Assembly (NCBI GenBank): GCA_964548165.1
Contig: CAZJQD010000053.1
Span: forward strand, 1 to 22,538
Reading direction: 5' to 3'
Length of the DNA: 22,538 nt
Source: CAZJQD01 sp964548165 [NCBI: uncultured bacterium]
GTDB taxonomy: Bacteria; UBA8481
The notes beneath the pieces were generated by a model. The model worked only from the letters and a program-made list of their open reading frames with translations. It did no database searches and was not told where the DNA came from. Of the stretch, positions 17,775-22,538 are shown piece after piece; positions within the stretch are counted from its first letter, which is position 1; each line of letters begins with the position of its first letter. Position numbers and translations under genes: made by a program.

Positions 17775-18556
17775 AAAGCGCATACCTCCCCTGCAAGGGC
17801 AATATAGGCGGTCGCTCCGGGCGACGCCGGGTCGTACAAGAATACAGGGAGGCCATAACTGGGAGCCTCCGCCAATTTGACTGACCGCGGGATGACCGTC
17901 GCGGCTACTTTCAAGAGTGAGTTGCCATTGAGCTTGGTGCGGAGCTCTTCCTCCACGGCCTTTGCTAATTTCAGGCGATGGTCGTACATGGTGATGACCA
18001 CATGAACGCGAGCCAGCCCCGGATTGAGGTTCTCTCGCACCCGCTCCAGGGTATCCAGCATCTGCGTCAGCCCCTCAAGCGCCAGGTATTCTGCCTGCAC
18101 AGGAAGTATGACGTCGGTCGCGGCAGCGAGCGCATTCAGTGTCAGGTAGCCGATCCCAGGGGGCGTATCCACGACGATGAAGTCCCACTCACGATCGCCT
18201 CCCAGGCGGGGGAGAAGCCGACGAAAGACGGTGTGCGGATCTTCCAACTGGCCGAATTCACGCTCCACGGCCGCCGCGTCCACCGTTCCCGGGAGAACAT
18301 GCAGGTGCTCGATAGCGGTCGGGCAGAGCGAAACAGGGGATAGGTCTCCCTCCGCCGTGGATACCAGCGCCTGGTAGGCATTCGTCGTGTCGTCTCCCGG
18401 TTGGACTCCCAGGGCCGATGTCGCATTGGCCTGGGGATCGAGGTCGACCAGTACGACTTGGTGTTCAGACGCGGCGAGCGCGGCGGCGACATTCACGGCC
18501 GTCGTCGTCTTTCCAACCCCGCCCTTTTGATTGGCTATGGAAATCAACCGGGACAC
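17771..18556 (-). CDS. parA: Chromosome-partitioning ATPase ParA (Soj family)
   Basis: Walker-type ATPase that moves or organises ParB-parS complexes on the nucleoid. With the GTG at 18556 it has 261 residues, the length of chromosomal Soj proteins. The deviant Walker A KGGVGKTT is at 11-18, VDLDPQ at 37-42 and VDTPPG at 129-134 (Asp130). The C-terminal region includes TVIPRSVKLAEAPSYGLPV. The open frame continues upstream to a TTG at 18592, adding 12 residues that do not fit the family; I prefer MSRLISIANQKGG as the start. A perfect parS lies 40 nt upstream of that start, so ParB could affect its transcription. It is followed by parB with a 4-nt overlap. Confidence 0.96.
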   Translation of the reverse strand: MSRLISIANQKGGVGKTTTAVNVAAALAASEHQVVLVDLDPQANATSALGVQPGDDTTNAYQALVSTAEGDLSPVSLCPTAIEHLHVLPGTVDAAAVEREFGQLEDPHTVFRRLLPRLGGDREWDFIVVDTPPGIGYLTLNALAAATDVILPVQAEYLALEGLTQMLDTLERVRENLNPGLARVHVVITMYDHRLKLAKAVEEELRTKLNGNSLLKVAATVIPRSVKLAEAPSYGLPVFLYDPASPGATAYIALAGEVCAL

Positions 18557-18595
18557 AGCGTAGAGCTTAGAAAACCAGGGAAAGAGAAGCAACGA

Positions 18596-18611
18596 TGTTT
18601 CACGTGAAACA
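18596..18611. promoter_or_regulatory. parS: parS site (ParB binding)
   Basis: The 16-bp sequence tgtttcacgtgaaaca matches the broadly conserved bacterial parS consensus exactly. It is a perfect palindrome, and two further pairs extend it to 20 bp (18594-18613). It lies just upstream of parA, as expected for an origin-proximal ParB-loading site. I saw no second copy in the window. Confidence 0.95.
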
Positions 18612-18613
18612 TC

Positions 18614-18885
18614 AAGGAGGAATAAGGTGGCGAGCCGAGGTCGATATTCTCGATCGAATGGCCCAGCTCACCCTGACCGTTTCAGGAATTTCGGGACCAG
18701 AGAAGGTGCATGGGGCCACAGAGCCGCCGAGGATATTGCCCTTCAACAATCCGGGGATTGGCCTTCATCTGTCATCAGCGGAACCCTGGACATGATGGCG
18801 GGTAGGGGCATATCCAATCCCTCTGGCTCACGGTGGCTTATGCGGTTTTTGCGCTACCTCTGTTCCAAATCTCGTGAATGGATCA
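18614..18885. other. Gap between parS and the rsmG 3' end, no confirmed gene
   Basis: This stretch lies between parS and the end of rsmG and is part of a 329-nt gene-free interval. It should contain the parA promoter, but I see no convincing -35/-10 pair and no strong rsmG terminator. A plus-strand frame starting at GTG 18627 has a good AAGGAGG site 6 nt upstream and would encode 116 residues to 18977, overlapping rsmG antisense. Its third codon positions are only about half G/C by eye, unlike the true genes here, and the product is not recognisable. I leave it uncalled. Confidence 0.5.
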
Positions 18886-19614
18886 TCAGGGCGAAACCCG
18901 TGATGTCACTTCCAGGATGGCGTATGCGCGCTCCACGGCGTTCTCCCTGCGGTAGCAGTGAATTCGCGCGTCAATGATCCAATCTGTGTGCGAGAGAGCG
19001 TCTACCCCGGCCTGGGCGGAGTCCGCGGTCGCGTAGATGAGAAGGCGGCCTCCAGGAGCGAGAAAGCCCGAGGCCATGGCGACGACGTCGAGAACGGGCG
19101 CCGTGCCTCGGGCCACGACCACATCCTGCCGGCCCAGAAAGGGCTGAATCGACGGGGGAGGCGTACATTCTCGTCGAATATCCCACTTCCGGGACCCATA
19201 GACACCGGCACGGTGCTCCTGCAGGCGGACGCGCTCCTTGAGCCCGAGTTCACCGGCGATGGCTCGGACGAAGTTGAGCCGCTTGACGGCTGAATCTACT
19301 CCCGTCCACGAAAGGCTCGGAGAAGCCAGGCAGAGAGGGATGAGCGGGATGCCAGGGCCGCACCCAAGGTCCAGCGCCGAGCCTTCGCTGGGGAGAAGAC
19401 CAAGCGCGACCGGAGAAAGAGAGTCGATGACGATCTCGTCCAGGACGCGTTCCAGGGTGCGCGGCCCCACGGCACGAAAAGGGGCATCGAGGAGGGCGCG
19501 AGCAAAGGCCCGGAGGGACTCCTTCATCGGCGAAAATGCAGATGACGAGAGAGTGGCGTGGCTGGGAAGCGATAAGGGGGAACCCTGATCGAGCGAGGAA
19601 GATCCGCGAGTCAT
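18886..19614 (-). CDS. rsmG: 16S rRNA (guanine527-N7)-methyltransferase RsmG, divergent
   Basis: SAM-dependent methyltransferase that modifies G527 of 16S rRNA. Up to 242 residues. The segment IDSLSPVALGLLPSEG (63-78) precedes the SAM-binding loop LDLGCGPGIPLIPL (81-94), and QDVVVARGTAPVLDVV (163-178) matches the family's DVVTARA region. The SAM loop reads GCGPGIP rather than the more usual GSGxGFP, and about 20 extra residues (around 140-160) precede the DVV strand. Position beside parAB supports the call. The first 29 residues are Ser-rich; the ATG at 19614 has a modest GAGG site, while the ATG at 19527 (residue 30) is an alternative. It could be another small methyltransferase, but synteny makes RsmG most likely. 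Confidence 0.82.
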   Translation of the reverse strand: MTRGSSSLDQGSPLSLPSHATLSSSAFSPMKESLRAFARALLDAPFRAVGPRTLERVLDEIVIDSLSPVALGLLPSEGSALDLGCGPGIPLIPLCLASPSLSWTGVDSAVKRLNFVRAIAGELGLKERVRLQEHRAGVYGSRKWDIRRECTPPPSIQPFLGRQDVVVARGTAPVLDVVAMASGFLAPGGRLLIYATADSAQAGVDALSHTDWIIDARIHCYRRENAVERAYAILEVTSRVSP

Positions 19615-19773
19615 GGGACCTCAGTGTGCGATCTTCTGTCGCGGGCGGCAAGTCCCGAGATGTCGCCGCTACGAGACGACCGCCGGAGTCACAGGAGGAG
19701 GCGAAGAACAACTGCAGACCGCCGTGGAGAACAGGACGGCATCATGAAATTGCGGATATAGCGACGAGGGAAA

Positions 19774-19796
19774 CCGGGGCGCTTGATGCGCCCCGG
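19774..19796 (-). terminator. Hairpin downstream of jag, probable terminator
   Basis: ccggggcgc and gcgccccgg form a perfect 9-bp stem with a 5-nt loop (19783-19787), starting 16 nt after the jag stop. On the minus strand it is followed by TTTCCC, a short T-tract. It probably ends the yidC-jag transcript, though the weak T-run leaves some doubt. Confidence 0.6.
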
Positions 19797-19811
19797 CTCC
19801 CGTCCACAGGG

Positions 19812-20936
19812 CTATCGTTCGTCGTTGGTGATGCGATTGCCGATATCGTCCGGAATGGACGTGTCCGCCGCGTAATCGCGCTCACGGTTGCCATCGCGCT
19901 CCTGGTCGAGCGCACTGTATCCGGCCGCTCCGTCACGGCCACGCCCCCCTGCCGGACCGCGTCCGCCGAAGCCTCCGCGTCCTCCACGCCCACCTCGACC
20001 GCCGCCGCCAGAACCACTGCGACCGCCGGAACGAGCGCCTCCCTCCCTGCGGCCATCCGAGCGTCCTCCGCGACCTCCAGAGCGACCTCCGCCACCACTG
20101 GAGCGACCGGGGCCGCCTGAACGTCCCTGGCCTCCTGAACGACCGCGACGCGATCGGCTCTCGCCGGGCGCCCCTCCCGATCCCTTCACCCTGACGACGA
20201 TGTGCCGGCGATCGCCGGAATCTTCGCTGAAGGTCTCGATCTCGTCGTGAGTCGAGAGAGTAGCGTGCACGATCTTGCGATCATGAGCGGACATCGACTC
20301 GAGGTGGATCTCGTCTCCGCTCTCCACCGCCTCGCGCGCCGCGTCATGAGCCATCAGCTCGAGCACTTCCCGGCGCTTGCCGCGAAACCCGCCGCAATCG
20401 AGGTTCATCCGGATATGACTGTCCGCGATCCGCGTGGCAAGCGCGGCGGCCAAGGTCTGGATCGCGTCGAGCGTGCGCCCTCGCCGCCCCAGAACGACGG
20501 CCATGTTCTCCGCGCTCACGACGAGATCGCAGGAGTACCGCCCGTCATGGATATCCACTGCACCCACGGTCGCCGTCTCATCGAGCGGCTTGACGAGATT
20601 CGTGATGACCTCGCGCAGAATCTTCTCCACGTTCTCGTCGACCTTGTCATCGGCTCGCTTCGCAGGCGCCTCGCCGCCAGCCTCGGCGGCTCCCGCAGGC
20701 GCATCGGCGCCCGCAATCTCGCCGCCCACGCTGACGCGCACGCGCGCGTTCTTCGAACCGATTCCCATGAAGCCGCTCTTGCCCTCGTCGAGCACCTCGA
20801 CCTGGGCGGCCGCACGCGCGATGCCCAACTGTTCGAGCGCCTCGCTGATGGCCTCCTCGGTCGACTTGCCCTCGACCTCGATGCTCCTGGCCGATGTCCT
20901 GGACGCCCTAGGCGATCCTTTTCCGTTATCCGTCAT
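19812..20936 (-). CDS. jag: Jag/KhpB RNA-binding protein with Gly/Arg-rich tail
   Basis: RNA-binding protein of the KhpB/EloR/Jag family, encoded next to yidC in many bacteria and linked to cell elongation and RNA regulation. The ATG at 20936 overlaps the yidC stop as ATGA and gives 374 residues; a longer frame to 21131 lies over yidC. The Jag-N domain is at about 16-66 and a short acidic/Ala linker follows. The KH domain is at about 102-180 with the GRRG loop at 150-153, and the R3H domain at about 185-250 (Arg220 and His224 in SAHDRKIVH). Residues 252-335 form a highly repetitive Gly/Arg/Ser RGG-like tail, and an acidic segment ends the protein (to 374). The tail is unusual for this family. 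Confidence 0.93.
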   Translation of the reverse strand: MTDNGKGSPRASRTSARSIEVEGKSTEEAISEALEQLGIARAAAQVEVLDEGKSGFMGIGSKNARVRVSVGGEIAGADAPAGAAEAGGEAPAKRADDKVDENVEKILREVITNLVKPLDETATVGAVDIHDGRYSCDLVVSAENMAVVLGRRGRTLDAIQTLAAALATRIADSHIRMNLDCGGFRGKRREVLELMAHDAAREAVESGDEIHLESMSAHDRKIVHATLSTHDEIETFSEDSGDRRHIVVRVKGSGGAPGESRSRRGRSGGQGRSGGPGRSSGGGGRSGGRGGRSDGRREGGARSGGRSGSGGGGRGGRGGRGGFGGRGPAGGRGRDGAAGYSALDQERDGNRERDYAADTSIPDDIGNRITNDER

Positions 20937-22538
20937 GTGGTGGCTACCTCCCGCAACCTCATCATGTAGTACTGCTGTGCAATCGAAAGAACGTTCTGAA
21001 CACACCAATAGAGCGATAATCCGCTCGGGAAATTGTAAAAGAGCACGGTCATGAGAATAGGCATCATCATCATGACCTGCTGTTGAGCCGGGTCCGCGGA
21101 CGGCATCGGCGTCAGCTTCTGCTGGATCCACATTGTCGCTCCCATGAAAAGCGGGAGCGGGTTGATCGGCAGGCCGACCACGGTCGCGATCGTGTCCGGA
21201 ATGGAGAGATCATGGATCCAGAAGATGTAGGGGACGCCCCGTAGCTCGATGGCGTTCTGCAACGCGATGAAGAGCCCGATGAGGATCGGCATCTGGACGA
21301 TGAGCGGAAAACAGCCGCCGAGGGGATTGACGCCGGCCTCGCGGTAAACGCCCAGGAGCTCCCGCTGCAGGCGCTCCTTATCGTTGGCGTAGCGCTGCTG
21401 GAGCTCGTCGATCTTCGGCTTGAGCTGCTGCATCCGCGCCATCGACTTGAACTGGATGTGCGTCAACGGGAGCAGGATGACGCGGACCAGCACGGTCAAT
21501 ACGATGATGGCCCAACCCCAGTTGTTGAGATAGCGCTCGAGCCACGCCAGCATCCCGACCATCATGCGCGCGATGGAAATTTTCCGCGGAAGCACGGAGG
21601 GCTCCATTCCGTCCAACTGCTCGAGCTCTGGCGCGAAGGCCTTCAACAAGGGCGTCGACTTCGGCCCCGCGAAGAGACTCAACCGGAAACTCTTCTCCCC
21701 GCCATCTTCGACATCGACGGCGGGCAGAAGGAGCCAGAGATGCAATTGCCGATCGGCATCCTGGAGAAAGAGTGCGTCCACGGGGTAGCCCTCGGGGCGA
21801 GCGGCCAAGGTGAAGTAGCGGTTCTCCAGGGCGGCCCATTCCACCTCCACGGAAGCATCCGGGTTACCAAACACGCTGTGCGTCCAGGAATGCTCCGCGA
21901 CCGCTCCCTCCCGCTTACCGGCCTTCCCGAAACTCCCCGTGACCGCGTACTGCTCCAAGTAAGCGGGCGCCGGGGCGTTCTGACCGAGCCCGGGCCCGAG
22001 GTGCAGAAGGAGAGACCCCTCGCGGCGCAGGTTCTGCAGGGGATAGTCAAACTGGGCCGCGGACATGCTGACGCGCCGACCGCTGCGATTGCGTATGGTG
22101 ATCTCGAGTTCAGCCGCGTACGTGTCCAGCCAACGGAACTTCTTCTCGAGAAGGAGACCCGCGGGCAGTTCCGGAACGCGCGGGGCCGTGACCAGAGCGA
22201 GGGCTCCAGGCTGCGATGCCGTGTCGAGAACCCACGCCTGCGTCGCGAGCCCGGACCGATCCTCGATATCGAGCGTCGCCGCGAGATGACCAATTCGCTC
22301 AGTGTCACCGCTTACAAGTTCGGTCGGCGAGGATTCGCCATTCGCATGAGGCGTCGCGTACGCGGACAAGGAGAGATGGCGCACGACCCCGCCGGCTTCG
22401 TCGAGGACCAGGCTATAGAGGTCGCGGTGCAACGTTTCCCGTCGAGGGACGTGCGTGGAAGGAAGCCATGTCGTGTCCGCGCCGGTGGAGGCGATCTCCG
22501 GCTCGCGAGCGCGCGAATCGACCGGGGAGGCAACCGGG
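20933..22538 (-). CDS. yidC: Membrane protein insertase YidC (5' end outside window)
   Basis: Inserts and folds inner-membrane proteins, alone or with SecYEG. The frame is open to the right edge, so the N-terminal transmembrane helix and start codon are missing; about 534 residues remain. A large hydrophilic region (to about residue 310 of this fragment) is the periplasmic P1 domain of diderm YidC. The insertase core follows, with GWAIIVLTVLVRVILLPL carrying the conserved Arg of the hydrophilic groove, then a cytoplasmic helical hairpin (MQQLKPKIDELQQRYANDKE) and several further membrane segments to YWCVQNVLSIAQQYYMM. The C-terminal tail is short, lacking the long basic extension seen in some YidC proteins. 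It overlaps jag by 4 nt. Confidence 0.96.
   Translation of the reverse strand, partial: PVASPVDSRAREPEIASTGADTTWLPSTHVPRRETLHRDLYSLVLDEAGGVVRHLSLSAYATPHANGESSPTELVSGDTERIGHLAATLDIEDRSGLATQAWVLDTASQPGALALVTAPRVPELPAGLLLEKKFRWLDTYAAELEITIRNRSGRRVSMSAAQFDYPLQNLRREGSLLLHLGPGLGQNAPAPAYLEQYAVTGSFGKAGKREGAVAEHSWTHSVFGNPDASVEVEWAALENRYFTLAARPEGYPVDALFLQDADRQLHLWLLLPAVDVEDGGEKSFRLSLFAGPKSTPLLKAFAPELEQLDGMEPSVLPRKISIARMMVGMLAWLERYLNNWGWAIIVLTVLVRVILLPLTHIQFKSMARMQQLKPKIDELQQRYANDKERLQRELLGVYREAGVNPLGGCFPLIVQMPILIGLFIALQNAIELRGVPYIFWIHDLSIPDTIATVVGLPINPLPLFMGATMWIQQKLTPMPSADPAQQQVMMMMPILMTVLFYNFPSGLSLYWCVQNVLSIAQQYYMMRLREVATT

Overview
The window is a gene-dense stretch of a high-GC bacterial chromosome. 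Nearly every gene lies on the minus strand, so transcription runs from high to low coordinates. YidC has a long hydrophilic region ahead of its insertase domain, which points to a diderm. The tmk-yaaR-holB order and the Jag/KhpB protein are best known from Firmicutes and some other phyla. I cannot place the phylum from this window; an uncultured high-GC lineage is plausible but is an inference.

Read in the direction of transcription (right to left): (1) 22538-18556 is an origin-type cluster: yidC (5' end outside the window), jag/khpB, a hairpin, a divergent rsmG, a perfect parS site and then parA. mnmE and mnmG, often found among these genes, are absent here. (2) 18556-12685 is a tightly packed run parA-parB-tmk-yaaR-holB-metG-moaC in which every junction is a 4-nt start/stop overlap. 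(3) 12685-8265 holds moaC, a 60-residue membrane ORF, bioD and a signalling module: an HDOD protein, a GAF-PP2C (SpoIIE/RsbU-type) phosphatase and a STAS anti-sigma-factor antagonist. (4) 8243-7378 holds tRNA-Thr(GGT), a 294-nt spacer with DnaA-box-like sequences and a candidate promoter, rpmG, tRNA-Trp(CCA) and secE. (5) 7381-1 is the conserved nusG-rplK-rplA-rplJ-rplL-rpoB-rpoC block, with rpoC cut by the left edge. There is no tuf gene.

The gene content is mostly housekeeping: membrane insertion and RNA binding (yidC, jag), rRNA methylation (rsmG), chromosome segregation (parABS), dTMP and clamp-loader functions (tmk, holB), Met-tRNA synthesis (metG), cofactor synthesis (moaC, bioD), protein secretion (secE), transcription elongation (nusG, rpoBC) and ribosomal proteins. 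I see no mobile element, CRISPR array, prophage or clear defence system. The accessory-looking parts are the HDOD-phosphatase-STAS module and the small membrane ORF.

The most interesting observations are the DnaA-box-like cluster overlapping a promoter-like sequence upstream of rpmG, the RGG-like tail on Jag, an internal start site in metG that could yield a free tRNA-binding domain, a sharp AT-rich island inside parB, and a possible CTG start for the phosphatase. None amounts to proof of a new system.
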